A DNA stretch of 64,000 bases from NCBI GenBank assembly GCA_030762175.1, contig CM060833.1, positions 70,074,001 to 70,138,000 of the forward strand, read 5' to 3'. The position numbers and the translations under genes were made by a program. Under the pieces are notes generated by a model that did not search any database, had not been told where the DNA came from, and saw nothing but the letters and a program-made list of their open reading frames with translations. This document shows positions 11,491 to 23,884 of the stretch, one piece after another. Numbering within the stretch: the stretch's first letter is position 1; every line of letters starts with the position of its first letter. The stretch comes from Metallyticus violacea. Its lineage: Eukaryota > Arthropoda > Insecta > Mantodea > Metallyticidae.

Positions 11491-11492
11491 TG
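11450..11492. repeat. (GT)n microsatellite
   Basis: About 43 bp of TG dinucleotides with one A interruption near 11484. The small open frame across it encodes alternating Cys/Val and is a repeat artefact. Confidence 0.97.
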
Positions 11493-13319
11493 CATCGGTT
11501 ATATTATCTTGAAATTTAAAGTGACTCTCAAATCAACATAATAAGTATGTTCTGTTAATCTAGAAAGGCTATTCTTTCAAATAGCACATAGGCTTTAAAT
11601 AAATTTTATGCCTTTTAGAACATGGTTTTTCTAATTTTGTGCCCTTTTGAGGGCCCATTGTGAATTATGCGAGCTACACACTGGAGCATTGTGACGCGAC
11701 TATGGTATGCTTGTTCATTACATAAATTTTCTGAACAACAGCTATCCTAGTGGTCCCGCGCTTGGAGTGCCGTTAGCTGAAACTCGTAATATGAACCAAC
11801 GCATTAACAGTTCTTATATGTGTGCGCGCACAGTTGATTCCCACGTGACCTTGCATTAAGTTATGTTGTCAATGCGCCACTTACTGCCCAAGTGAGAAGC
11901 GCCTGTATTTCAAGGTGGGATTTCGTGTATTTATAAAAATATTGAACCATTGGTCAATACTTTAATATCTTAACATTGAACGAAATATATCTAAAATGTA
12001 CAGCTGTTCCAGATAAAACATATTCATTGTCAATGACTGAAGAATCAGAGATCCAAGAGACTATTAAAATTCGCACTAACATATAAAATAGGAATTGTGC
12101 TCACAGAAAATAAAATTATAATAAGGAGAGTAGTGAAAATACAATGCTGCTTGAAAGCAATACTTTCAAGATCAGTAATATTCTACAAAAGTACTATGCT
12201 AGAAACTGTTTAAATTCACATTTTGGGTGAAATTAGTGTTCTATACGTATAATATGGCGCTCATGTTTAGGTTTTCTTAACAACACTATACCGTACAAGC
12301 ACACGAAAAATAGCGCCAAACAAAACAAAAAATTACAGCAATATACGTAGACACTAGCTTCTGCTGTAGAGGAATCTAGTGAAGACTGAGCGTTGCACAT
12401 CAAAGAGAATGAAACATGAGGCATCCTCTTCTCTGTGGAATTGCATTAAACTAGCACAGTCCAGTCAACCTTGGCCCACTCCGGCATTAATCAAGTGACT
12501 GCCTCTAGGACTGTGTCTACATTACCCGCACTACAAAGATAAAGGTGTCCCCACTGTATATACAACAGCTTAGAACTGCCGGTATTTCTGGGTAGTAAAT
12601 CAGCATAACCGAAGTTTGTTGGCTTGAAGGATAGTTTAACACACCATGATATAGCTTTCTGTACACGAAGGACTATTAAGTTTACTACTGGCTTGCTACA
12701 CTGAGTCCCTAGTTCGATTCTCTACAATATGGAGCGGCATTTGTGGGGAATTAATTCGAGGCGTTTGATTTTTATCAAGATTCTGCCCATTTTCCAGTTT
12801 TATTTCACTTTCCACGTTTTCCTTTTATACCTTCATAACGCATATTTCATCTCACTCCATCTCCCATACAATCCTGAGTTGGTAGATCCTATTTTCCTCT
12901 TATTCACTGGGAAAGTGCTTATAGAACATGAAGGCATTTTAAAACACAGCATTTCACTGTTTTGGTTGTATTATGTTAATATGAAGTAATTCTATTATTT
13001 CATTGAAGTAATTACCACTTATCATGACTTATTATTTTAACAGTTCACTCTTCAACTCCTATAATCGCATTTTAAATTACGTAACGGTTCATTTATAACT
13101 GCTTTACCTCAACTGCAGAGGAACGGCGTGCTATCTTATTAGAATTATAAGAAAAGAGACGTTAAAAGTTCAGTGAAATGCCAAGAATTCATTTCAAATG
13201 TGACTAGTGCATTTGCATACAAAATGAACAAGAGGAATTAATTTATACACAAACAGACCTAAGAACAAGTCATATGACATGAATTATTTTTTAATATTGC
13301 ATGTAATTGTCCTTATATA
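11493..13319. other. nothing recognised
   Basis: No mobile-element ends or coding motifs. Around 12700-12722 there is a B-box-like word (AGTTCGATTCT) in somewhat GC-richer DNA. No A box could be placed at the right distance, so it is not called as a SINE. Confidence 0.45.
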
Positions 13320-14294
13320 GGGTGTAACCAGTGCGCCAAAACGTTGAGGAAACATTCCTCACATGACAAAATTATAATATAAACACGGGTCCGGAATTGA
13401 TTTATTTCCTTGTTAAATTTCTTTTTCTACACCTGTACCATATAGCAGAATACTCAAAAACATAAGAAATGCTCCAAATGTCTTCCGTTAGCAAGGATAC
13501 ATCCATCAACCCGCTTTCTCCCTGATGCGCTATTGTGTTCTTGGAGTATCTTGTATTGTCTGGCAGCTTTGCAGAATACGAACACGAAAACTCTTTACAC
13601 CTTCGGCTAATCCATAGATCATATGAGCATCCGCCAAATCTGAATTAAATACCTCATTTTACTGTACCTGGAAAGAATTCTGTACACACAGAACTGACAC
13701 TACATGTTCGGTCGTGCGTCAATCAATGAAGTGAGTAGCATAACAAGCGGACCACAGGGTATAGAGCGACCGCAACGGTGAACTTAGGAACTAAGAGTAG
13801 TTACAACATCCACATTCCCATTTGACCAGAGTATCTCGTATTGTCTGGCAGCCTTGCACAGTACGAGCAAGAAACTCAGCATCTTCGGCTAATCCATAGA
13901 TCTGCCACTTCGGCATTTGAATACTCCATTTTACCCCTACCAGAAACAAGGTCCGTTAGCCCACAGAATCGACACTACGTGCTCAGTGCTACGTCAAGCA
14001 ATGAAGTGAGTAGCACAACAAGTGGACTGCTTGGTACAGAACCCACAACAACGGTGAACCTAGGAACTAACAGTAGCTAGTCATACAACAGCCCCACCTC
14101 CATTTAACCAGGGATAAAAGCGTATTTATACCTACTGTACCTACTGTATGTATTAAGTACCTGTTCTGTTGTGGGGTCATTGCTGACATTTTAGCTTGTA
14201 TATCACACTGTGTAAGAGGAGTTGTAGATAAAGAGCTCTAACAAGGAAATAAAGTATTTCTGGACCCATGTTCATATAATACATTTGCACCCTC
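13320..14294. mobile_element. non-autonomous inverted-repeat transposon, about 975 bp
   Basis: The two ends are inverted copies. The left end reads GGGTGTAAC and, after extra sequence, ACACGGGTCCGGAATTGAT and TTATTTCCTTGTTA. The right end, read inward on the minus strand, gives GAGGGTGCAAATG, ACATGGGTCCAGAAATAC and TTTATTTCCTTGTTA. The left end carries about 40 bp not present in the right. TATA flanks both ends (13316-13319 and 14295-14298), a possible 4-bp target duplication. No transposase frame is present. The interior contains two tandem units. The superfamily is not identified. Confidence 0.7.
13544..14110. repeat. two tandem copies of a ~285-bp unit inside the inverted-repeat element
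   Basis: Unit 1 spans 13544-13828 and unit 2 spans 13829-14110. Both open with GAGTATCT-GTATTGTCTGGCAG and share CTTCGGCTAATCCATAGATC, CAATGAAGTGAGTAGCA and CAACGGTGAAC. Both finish in CCATTT(G/A)ACCA. Divergence and small indels show the duplication is old. The frame at 13841-14080 lies in unit 2 and has no counterpart open frame in unit 1. Confidence 0.88.
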
Positions 14295-14650
14295 TATATG
14301 CTTTTCCAAAGTTTTAACATATTTTTTGTTACATCCTGTATTATTATGGTCACAATGCGATATTTTTAAAGACGAAAACTCTTTATTACTCACAATTTTC
14401 CGTGATATACTTAGCCTAAATAGATTTTTCCATTAATTTGGACACTCCATGTCTCAGAAAACTGTATACAAAAAAAAAATTGCCACAGAGCGAGGTCAGT
14501 TGCTTGCATAAAGCTGAACCCTCACGTTATTTTCAAAGCAATATTAATTCACTACATTGTTGGCAGTTGAACTTTGTGACACCTTAGGGTTTTCCAAACG
14601 TAAAGACATAATAAGGCTTCGAAGATTACTCTGCATCATTTATCCTTGTT

Positions 14651-14766
14651 GGTCCTGGTGATCTAGTGGTAACCAACTTGTCTCGTAAACCCAAAATTCA
14701 TGCCCTGAGTTGAATGGGACGCTGATAACCTGAGACCTTAAAGAACGTCCGTAAATAAATCAAATC
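14651..14766 (+). repeat. SINE-B, internally deleted copy
   Basis: The head GGTCCTGGTGATCTAGTGGT with CTCGTAAACCC is joined directly to the tail (TTGAATGGGACGCTGATAAC, TGAGACCTTAAAGAACGTCC, AAATAAATCAAAT). About 150 bp of the family body is missing between them. Confidence 0.85.
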
Positions 14767-16641
14767 AACAACAAAATTGTTGTTTTTATTCTTGTCTTTA
14801 TTATTATCTATTATGTTTTGAATTAAACTGTTTAACTTGCTTCTACAGCATATGCTGAAGTATCTTGATGTTGGACATTGTTAAAGATTTGCTTTTGCTA
14901 TGGCCTGTATCTAAAGTAAACTACATTCTCCACCTTACCATCTTCTTACGACTGTTGATACCGGCGGTTTCCATTCTCTACTTGTTCCTAGATTCCCCAA
15001 TTATTCCAGGTGCCATTTTTGTAAGTCTATCACCATCTATCTATATTTTCTTTAAAATCATACTGTTTCACTTATAGTTTTCCTTGCACTAAGTAAATGT
15101 TCTATCTCTTCTTTTCATACTTTATTCTACAGGTTTTTAAACAGTGAAAGGTCATCTTGAGTTTAAGTTGTGCATGCTTCTCAATGAAATGAACGTAGGA
15201 GGAGACTATCTGCTCTTTGAGGCTTAAGAGAATCTTTGTCATTTTATGTCTTGGACAATCAGCGTCCTCTTCCCCTGTTTAAAGATGAATTGATTGTTCA
15301 TCTCTTTAAGAGGTTTAACTATGGGATTAAATGTCTTATAACTTTATCTTCTAGTAGAGATATTTCTAGATCTTTATTTCGGGTTCTATTCAACTTTGTT
15401 TGAACTTCCGCTCATCTCAAGAACCTCATTTTGACCGATGGTATAATGATAGTATTACTTTTCCTTAAAATGTGTGTTTTGTGTCCTTTAGAAACAATGG
15501 TATCGTCATTTACTTGTTTAAGTTCAATTTAGTTTTATTTCTCGTTTTCTTTTCCATGTTTTTGGATATTTTTCGGTACATATTTTGAATTTTCTGCATG
15601 TTAATGTGCAAGTCTTCATCGTATTTAAGTACAATGTTATATTCTAGTTACTTAAAATGGCACACCCCCTCTTAACTTTTATTACATGCCAAATAGGTAA
15701 GAAAAGAATGCTAAATAATTTAGTCCACACCATAATTCAATGATTTTCAACTGATTCTTATTACTGCTGACGTCCTATACCAATTGCAAGTTTATGGTTT
15801 TGGTGGTTATGAAAACAATTGGCCAGGGGCACATAAATTCAATCGGATGAACAATAAATCCCTTCATAATCCTCAGCCAACTGAACAAACTGGAATCAAA
15901 CGTAATACCTTTGCTTTTGCCGATGTCCAAACCAACTAAGCCCAGCAGGTACAGACTAGTTTTTTCTTAGTGGTAGTTTATTTGTGTAGTTGATATGTGA
16001 TAGGGGTCGTCATGCATATGTTTGCCTGGAGGAAGATGATATGGTGCGTTACCATCGTTAACCAACCAAAACACTCCTCAGTGTGGAAATGGACTCATCA
16101 AAACCCAACACACAGCTTATTATCATCAATCACGAAGGAAAAGTTATAACGTAATTACAACCCACAGCTTCTCACAGTGATAAACAAGCGGATGGTAATT
16201 AGATGGATGGTTGAAGTAAAGCATATGAAATCTAACAGGCGTAGTGCCCTGACTTAGTCGTTCAAAGGCATGCAGTCGCTTTGTGCAGATATAATTTTTC
16301 CATCCTCTTAATACTAAATTACTTATAAACTTAGAAAGAAATGTGCATACTTGAGACATAATCACCTAATTTTCTGACACATGTCCAGTCTTCCAGGTGC
16401 ATATTTTAAGAGTAAAACTAATTTACGCTTTTTAATGTAGTAGGGAAAAATAGTTTTATCTATACTTACGAAATATTATCCTGCAACAATAGCAACTATA
16501 AACAGTTAAAATAATTGCATTCTATAAAGTTTAAATTATATTACATGCTCTAAAATGTTTTTATGTTATTTTTAATCCTTTAAATACATAAGAGAGAAGC
16601 TAGGTGTGAAACATAATTTTAGAATATTTATTTTTCATGTT

Positions 16642-16672
<31 letters not shown>

Positions 16673-17412
16673 TGTAAATAATTCAGTTAGTAATAAAACA
16701 AAACACTGTAATTTGAAAATATTATGAAAACTTACTAAAACTATTTAACCCCCACAGAAAACTTAACTCAAATAAATCAAAAATCTATAAATTGGGACAG
16801 AATCGACCTGCAGGATGTTGCAAGTGAACTGACTCGCAAATGGAGTTTAACCACATGTAGAATGGAGATTGTAATACTGCGTTATGCAAGTTAGAGGTTA
16901 CTGGGCAAAAGGGAGACAGTGCGTAATTCAGGATTTCTTGTCTATTGTTTTCTTAAGTCTTGCACTGAGCATCAGAAATTAGTCACGCCCAGAGGTGACT
17001 CCCATATATCGTATGCATGCAGGGATCTGTTTGGGATGAAAGGGAAGTTTGATGAATCATCCAGAACATCTGTCTGTTTACCGACTGATTGATTATTAGC
17101 TTTAATTTGGAGAAACTCCGCCCTAGTAACTGGCATATTTACTGGTACACCCATCCTGCCTTGGAGAACCAAGAAGAGTAACAAAATACGAAATTGTATT
17201 TCGCATCACGCTGATAATTTAAAGGAGTTTGCTGAATACTTTTTGAATCGCATATTATATCAACACTTAATCTTGATCTCAATGTGTAGGTCTGACTCTA
17301 GGTCTCGTTGCACCCTAAAGCTGACCTAAGCCCTTATTCCTAAATTCTAAAACGTGTAACTTGTCCTATGGTAATGGACAAAACAGTTGTTTTAATACGA
17401 TTGCCGCTTTAT
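14767..17412. other. no gene recognised; contains a (TA)n microsatellite
   Basis: A TA run occupies about 16642-16667. On the minus strand near 16471-16481 a TTGCAG acceptor-like site and a GTAAGTATAG donor-like site lie only 11 nt apart (see findings). The plus-strand hydrophobic frame at 14865-15077 has no family resemblance. Confidence 0.5.
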
Positions 17413-17535
17413 TTTTCAAGTTTTCGTCAAGTCCTCATGGCAAATGCTGGAGAGGTGCCATAAACTTAGGCCTGGAACACTTCCTTCCTTTAAAAAAATC
17501 CTTAAGCCGTTTATTATTTCATTTCATGTATCAGC
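17413..17535 (+). repeat. SINE-A body fragment
   Basis: It matches the SINE-A central region: TCCTCATGGCAAATGCTGG, GGTGCCATAAACTTAGGCCT, GGAACACTTCCTTCC, then ATTTCATTTCATGTATCA. The tRNA-like head and the terminal AAAACGGGCG segment are not recognisable. Confidence 0.85.
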
Positions 17536-19121
17536 GGTGCTGCAACTGCAAATGCTATTTTTAGTCATTCTGCAACGGTTGCGTTATCCAGCCCTATTAC
17601 CCTGGGGGTTTCATTTTTAATACTGTCGTCGATCGCATGCATGTTAATGACAACACTTTAACAATTGTTTGCTATTGCAAAATGTTAGGGAAAAATTAAA
17701 TGTATTACTATAGTGTTACAAAATATTACAGGTGGAGTTTTAAAATATCTCGAAGCTAACGAGAAGATGCACTTCAATGATAATATTACTCTGTGATATA
17801 ATAAAAAAGAGTTCGGCATCGAATACTTTTCTTTCTAAGTTTACTAACAGAATAAAGTCTAAAATGACATTCTGCAATTAAACCAGTGGCTTATAAAATC
17901 ATGGCTTTTACATGTTTAAAAATATCCCTTTATTTCACCATTGTAAACGGTTAGGTGTTATTGAATGACTCACCAAAATGGAAAATGACTCCAGTTCTGG
18001 AATTCTTGGAAAGCAAAAACGTGGACTCTCTTTGAAATAAAATAAATACAGTGAGGTTATTGGAATATCAGATCACATAACTGCGGCTGCTTACTCTGGA
18101 AGAGCAGCTTCCGCAATAGGAAAAAGAATGATAAGGAATGTCGCGTGTAAAGTTAGTTCTTTTTTTAATTTTTAGCGTTTATAAGTTTACTGTAAGTCTA
18201 TACTTTTACTGTATTTAGAAATGGAATAGTGAGCACTAACCCATATTATAAGAGATTTTGAAAATGATGCCCTTCAGAGGAAATACATTGCCGGCATATG
18301 CGTAGAAAATCTTGTATTTCATCTAACTTTTCTTCCGTAAAACAGAGCAATTCATGTTACTGAGAGATTCTGTCTCTTGCAGTTTTTAACAAGTTGGAGA
18401 ATAGTATCTCTACCTAGAACATGATTACCCTGATATTTTCTTAAGAATCACCTTACCACTTCTCTATAAGAATCCGTTTTCACATTGTATCGTACATAAA
18501 AACCGTCCTTCAAGACTGTGTTTATGAAGGGGCATAACTAACGAAGTACAATTAGCCCATAATGAAACCATCGAGTAATACGCGAAAACAGAAATTGCTG
18601 GCAAAGCCTATCTTAAAATACAACTACTGCCTGCACATGCATTATACGGCATGGACGATTGGTTTCTCCAACACGAGCTGTGCTCTCCCGATTCAAATAA
18701 CCTTTCTGTGTGTATACCACATAAATTATTAATATTGAATTATGTTTATAAATACTCCAGTCATTTTATTTTATCTTTTGTTAACATAAAATTACCAATG
18801 AAATCCTTCCAGAAGAAAAGCAATATGGTGTCAATTTCATTCAAACACTTTCTTTATAGGAAAATAAACCAGCCACCTAAAATATTTTAATATATTTCTG
18901 ATAAATTAAACATAATTATTGAAGAAAATGATGTTTACTTTAATGAATGCAGTATATGTAAGTGTTTCATGTAATTATACCCCAGTGATCAACTCAAGAG
19001 AAATGACTAATTATAGTGTCATTGTAATGATTTGCAAATCTTTCGAATTCTGCAGAAAAGAAAGGAATTTCATTCGTTCTTCGACTTGTTCTTCTGGCCA
19101 TTATTTACATATTTCATGCAG
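17536..19121. other. nothing recognised
   Basis: No coding motif or repeat family is seen. The last 30 bases form a pyrimidine-leaning stretch ending TTCATGCAG, the putative acceptor for the exon that follows. Confidence 0.45.
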
Positions 19122-19122
19122 A

Positions 19123-19280
19123 ATGAAGCGAACATTTTCTCTTTTATTATTTGCGCTCTTTTGTTTCATTCCGATTTACGCAAAGAGAAAAGATAAGAGA
19201 GGCGGTATTTTAACACCTGCCTATGAATATTTATGTAATCCTTTTCATTGTGTTCTAGAAAAAAATCCTGAGTGGTTGAA
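19123..19280 (+). CDS. candidate first coding exon of a small secreted protein
   Basis: Starting at ATG 19123, just after a TTCATGCAG acceptor-like site, the frame encodes a basic N-terminus (MKRT), a Leu/Phe-rich core of about 14 residues and an Ala at position 20, a good signal peptide. Then come KRKDKR, a dibasic-rich stretch resembling a prohormone cleavage site, and GGILTPAYEYLCNPFHCVLE with two Cys separated by four residues. Without splicing the frame stops after 53 aa. Alternatively the donor GTAAAG at 19281 ends the exon after two bases of a codon. That phase matches the exon-like segment at 60530. No known neuropeptide or toxin family is recognised. The frame stays open upstream to 18919, but the chosen Met begins the signal peptide. 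Chance cannot be excluded. Confidence 0.4.
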
Positions 19281-19284
19281 GTAA

Positions 19285-21274
19285 AGTCTTCGCATAACTT
19301 TACCACCGTGACGTGAAATTTTCATAACAATGCGAAGGGGAGTGTGTGCTTTGTTTTGCCAGCGCTTTATGCTGAATTCTGAGTAGGTGAATTGTACAGC
19401 TAGAGTACTTGAAAGCGTATTCTCGCGTACTCTGGCATCACGCGATCCTGGAGACATCTGTTGACTTCAAAGGGCAGCTTTGCAAAGAATGAAGTGAAAG
19501 TTGAGTTGAGTGAAGTTAAGAAAGCATTTGCAAGCTACCTACACCATGAAACGCTAAGAACAACCAGTTAAGTTTTATACATGTGACAAATTTTTTCCAA
19601 CATATTGGGTTAGTTCTTAAATGTATTTAGTGACACGTCCAAAATTATATAAGACAAATAACATACCTTATTAAATTATTACGGAACTCTGATAATCAAA
19701 ATTAACTCATTCTGATAAATGTGTGCTTTTACCCAGAAATTAATTATCTTATATGTTATCTTCTTCATAATAAAACCATACTTGCTAATAGTATTTACAA
19801 ATTAATGCTAACTTTTGAGGAGTGAATCAAAATTTAAAAAAAAATTACAGAAAATTTAAATAAAAATTCCCATAATCACCAAGACAAAAGATATTCTCTA
19901 CTGTGTACAATAGTAACGAAAAATATTTTAAACTTTTTATGGTGCCTCTTTACTGAATGGAGCATCCGTAACTACTAATACAATATTTTTATACTTCTTA
20001 CACCACTGTCGCAATTGTTTATGTGATAAACGTACAGAGCGATACAATGAACTATGAACCATCTTGTAAGGTTTTATTTATAGACGAAGGCGGAGCTCGT
20101 TGCCGCCTGTGGGTATGGTATAGTGGCGCTGACATAACCTTGAAACAGTTTCCTTAGCTATTGACACCTCTTTAACACAACCCATCACTCGCTGTAGTTC
20201 CGCTGAATAATGCTGGCTATTTATTGGCGGATATATATGCTTATTATGTAATTGGGCTATTTTCAATATTCGCCTACAAAATATCCTCTAAAAGGTAAAA
20301 GGGGGTATCAATATATATGTATAAGTATAAATAATTCTTATTATATTAATGTGGATATTGGATCAATAAGAAGATCAACAACTAGATTCATACGAAATAT
20401 TAGTATAAAGGTTTATAATTCTTAAATACAAATTATATAGGACGATATTTTGGATATTCTGAAGAACGGGGCACTATAGTATCAGTAGTTTGAATAGAGT
20501 TAGTATCTTCAAGGGATCCGTAAACCCTGACTCTACTTACAAAGGGAAAGATGTTGTTTTGATATTATATAATCATATACGAGTAAAATAAATTTAAACT
20601 GAATATATCGCATAATTCTGTATTTTCATTGGCATTTTTATATATCAATTCATTAACTTTGTTTGATACAGTCGGAAGTGGTAAGTTGACTGGATTAAGC
20701 GAAATGATAATATACACTTGTTCATTTTAATGTTAATTAACAAGGTGAACTTTTATGTCACAGGTACATGCATTTCTTGTTAACCTTTAATCTGCTGAAA
20801 TGGGGCTACCCTAAGAAAAATACTAGCCGTCACTGTTCAGAAAGGAATGCAATAAAGAGTCAGACAATTCAGACCGTCTGTTTCTATTCCTAGAAACATG
20901 TGGACAAGCAACACAGTGCATTTAATTCTATTGTTTCATAAAATTCCAGTTCAACAAGCACGTAGCATATTTTATATGTGGGCAAGATTAAATTAATGAC
21001 AATTGGACTTATTGATTAAAGTTAAATTATTATAATAAACAAAACGTTAACAACAATTTAATTTTCCATAAAGCTAAACCTCAAACATAATACTATCTCT
21101 GTGCAAAAATAACATTTCTTTAGAGAGGCATTTATCGACAGTGACTTATTGACAAAAAGAAGAGTAGATGGTAGTAAGATATAATCTGATGCTGAACATG
21201 AAGCACAGCAACAAGCCCAGAGATAACAACGTCCAGGCTGCAATATAACATTAAAGATAAACATCTCCGTCGTT
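19285..21274. other. nothing recognised
   Basis: AT-rich DNA with no element ends or motifs. A GC-richer patch at 20080-20235 is open on the minus strand for about 60 codons but matches nothing I know. Confidence 0.45.
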
Positions 21275-21457
21275 TTAAACTCTGCTTCTCCATGTGAAGT
21301 AGTTTGTAGCAGTTCTTCCCATTAGTTCAATCATGACGTGCTGTAAGATCAGGTAGACATTCTTTAATGTCTGCTCAGGAAGATCTTCGAAGGCCTTCAC
21401 AACGATGGCAACAAGTTCATCTACTGTGGATGTGACTTGACGTTGGAGTGACTGCAT
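21275..21457 (-). pseudogene. Tc1/mariner-superfamily transposase C-terminal fragment
   Basis: The minus-strand frame contains AFEDLPEQTLKNVYLILQHV followed by MIELMG and NYF. This resembles the region after the catalytic core of one IS630/Tc1-type transposase group common in arthropods, where a (L)NNVFLTLQ..M.EIM...G.N.Y pattern occurs. No catalytic residues, terminal repeats or upstream domain are present. The assignment rests on this one pattern. Confidence 0.4.
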
Positions 21458-21564
21458 GGTAAATTTCTCAGTTCCTAAGCTTCAATTTAAGTGCTGAATA
21501 TCATCAAAAAGAAACTAATACTCCTTGCAAATGTGTGTCAAACATGGAAGCATCAGGTATTTCA

Positions 21565-21634
21565 CCAGTGTTCACCGCCGGTGATGCCTCAGTAGTAAAA
21601 ACAGGCGTTAATCACCATCCCCCCCCAAAAAAGT
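21565..21634 (+). repeat. SINE-A, severely 5'-truncated insertion
   Basis: Only the last ~70 bp of the family are present: TTCACCGCC, GATGCCTCAGTAGTAAAAAC, GGCGTTAA and a short C/A tail. Near-perfect direct repeats flank it: CAGGTATTTCA at 21554-21564 and CAAGTATTTCA at 21635-21645, 10 of 11 identical. This supports an authentic truncated retrotransposition rather than a decayed longer copy. Confidence 0.82.
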
Positions 21635-21645
21635 CAAGTATTTCA

Positions 21646-22523
21646 TATCAAAGGCTTCCTAAAAGTATCGAGTTAAGGAACAAATGGGCTCAGTTATGCA
21701 AAAGGGTCAACTGTTTCTGTGCAGAAAAGTCCGCATTTGTTCCTTACATTTTGTAAAGGATGATTATGAAAGAAATTTGAAAGCGAAACTTCTCAAATTC
21801 ACTCCTAAAAATATATTCAGAAGTATTCATTTGCTATATTTCAATTGAAATTTGCTTGGTTGCTTATATCAGAAAGTTAATAATCTACTAAAAACGCAAA
21901 AAGATTCGAAATAGATATACAAATAAAATAAGAACAATAAATATTCTTGTTGTAACAAACAATCAGTGATAAGTATTGACATCTGAGAATTATGCACTAG
22001 ATACCAGCATTACCTTTGGAACAGAGGATTTCCATACCACATAAAGAAACACTTAGGTAAACACAGTGATTATAATGTGATTAAACTATTATCACAATTA
22101 TGGGGCATAGTATGTAAATTAAAATAAGAAGAAAAGTGTCGTTCCAAAATCACATTGCCTTATGTGTGGTATATTTGAATTTATTACAAGATACTAGCGA
22201 AAATAATGCAGTGTAGGGAACTCAATCTCTCAGATACTCCCTTGCCATGGTGATCCTGAAGCAAACGTAAGATACTTATGTCTTTTGTGTAACCAAACAA
22301 GGGAAGCTCGACTGTTTGCACCCCTCGTAAAAATAACACGAACTTCTTAAACGTGCAAGAAAACAAGTTATGGCACATCTACTTACTCAAGGACCCACAT
22401 TTTTATGTCATAATCTAGATTGTGGCAATGAGAGGCACGAAAAGGTGAACTAATCAGAAAGTTCCGTAAGATAATTGCAATGAACAGCCAATGAACGAAA
22501 AAGGAGAGTAATAAAATATTAAC
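21646..22523. other. nothing recognised
   Basis: A minus-strand 64-codon frame (22184-22378) in slightly GC-richer DNA has no recognisable motif. No repeats were identified. Confidence 0.45.
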
Positions 22524-22748
22524 GTGACTAGAATTAAGACTCAACAAGCTTCATGTGGACCGACGCACCGTCCCCGAGTAAAACCTTCAGACCGAGGCGA
22601 GATGAGGAAGTCAACAGTCAACAGTCGTCATCGGAGTAGGAATTGCAATCGAAGTCGAAATGACAATCGCGGTCTTAACTATAATCCTGTAAATTGCAGT
22701 CGAAGACGCCGTAGCAGCAGCAACAGAAGCCTGAGTGAAGTAAGTTAA
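22524..22748 (+). CDS. Arg/Ser-rich open frame ending at a GTAAGT donor-like site
   Basis: A 74-codon frame carries repeated Arg-Ser and Asn-Arg pairs, ending SRRRRSSSNRSLSE. GTAAGT follows immediately in the DNA at 22740, so an exon could end after SLSE. The stretch from about 22550 to 23330 is more GC- and purine-rich than its surroundings, with no open frame after 22750. It could be an exon plus leader region, the start of an LTR element, or chance. No family is recognised. Confidence 0.2.
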   Translation: MTRIKTQQASCGPTHRPRVKPSDRGEMRKSTVNSRHRSRNCNRSRNDNRGLNYNPVNCSRRRRSSSNRSLSEVS

Positions 22749-23520
22749 AGTGGAAAATTTAGGTGCGTCTTATGTCTTGAGTCAATTGTTATTGAAGTCG
22801 CAGAGTGTAGGTGGAAGTCACAGATGTAAATGTGTTGTGTAGAGAAGATAATACGTGAATACAAATCTCGTAAGATCAAGAGTGCAGAAAGGAAAAGTTA
22901 GGAAATGCGCGAGATTAGGAAGTGTTAAAGTACCCGGCGTATCGTTGTTAAGTGAGGACCGTTGCTGAATAGAGTGAAAAACTCCGACTTACTTTTCCCA
23001 GGATGAGCGAGTTTTAGACTGTCGCAAACCTCTAATTGAAATCCTAACCAGATCGTGCCGTCATACAGTCAAGGTTCCTAGTAGACGATTCTAATGAACG
23101 AACTTTTTCCCTAAGTGTATGTTCACAACTATAAAACTCTTTAGTGGACTTGACAAATTCAATCTCATTTAAAATGAGCAAACCTTTTCAGTTCCTCTAA
23201 CCGCGAAGTGTTTACACTCCAAAAATTCTCATGTTTTGAGTCTCAATAGCCGAAGAAGAAAACGAGGACACCACACCGCAGTCTCACCTGAGGGGCCAGT
23301 ACAGGAGAAGAAGAATTTAGGATCCATAGGGATCAGACAGTCCCAAATATCAGATATAAACCCCATTTTGAGCACATAAACTTCCTCGTCCACCGTACTC
23401 ACCTAAAACAAACCTATCCAAAAGTACCCGGATGAGCTTAAGAATTTGGTAGGCCAGGTAATAATTTCTTCCTCATATACAAACAAAATTTTAATTAACC
23501 CTTCCACAAAAATTCCACTC
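22749..23520. other. GC-richer unexplained stretch
   Basis: The composition differs from neighbouring AT-rich DNA but no open frame, tRNA-like head or terminal repeat was found. It may be the untranslated part of an unrecognised retroelement. Confidence 0.35.
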
Positions 23521-23589
23521 CACTTTGAGAGCAACAATGCTAATCAAAAGTGATGGTGATGATATGGACGAAAACAAAGAAGTTTTGGA

Positions 23590-23884
23590 AAAAAATTAGC
23601 AAGTACATGAGGAAGATGAATTGTTATCATGTGTTGAAAAGCTTACTGAGAAAACAGATTCTCAAGAAACAAGAAGTAAATTACACACATCTGAAAATGT
23701 GCAAAATTTCGAAATGCTTGCGGACTATATAGAGTGTATATTTAAAAAATCAAAACCAGATAAACAGCTTCATTGTATCGAACACATACTAGTCACTTTT
23801 TTGCACAGAAAACTCGACTGTCATCACTTTCAAGTAATTTCATTCTGTCATCAGTTTAGACCTGGACTTCAACAGTTTTTATAA
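23590..23884 (+). pseudogene. possible transposase C-terminal fragment, acidic
   Basis: In one plus frame the sequence reads as an acidic segment (EEDELLSCVEKLTEKTD) followed by a helical stretch, ending at 23884. The pattern is loosely reminiscent of the C-terminal tail of pogo/Tigger-type transposases but has no diagnostic residue. An A/G-rich tandem repeat follows immediately. This is a weak call and may be chance. Confidence 0.15.

Noticed and set aside
13829..14110. Direct repeats considered as a CRISPR-like or satellite array
   Set aside because: There are only two ~285-bp units with no short spacers, inside an inverted-repeat transposon in a eukaryotic genome.
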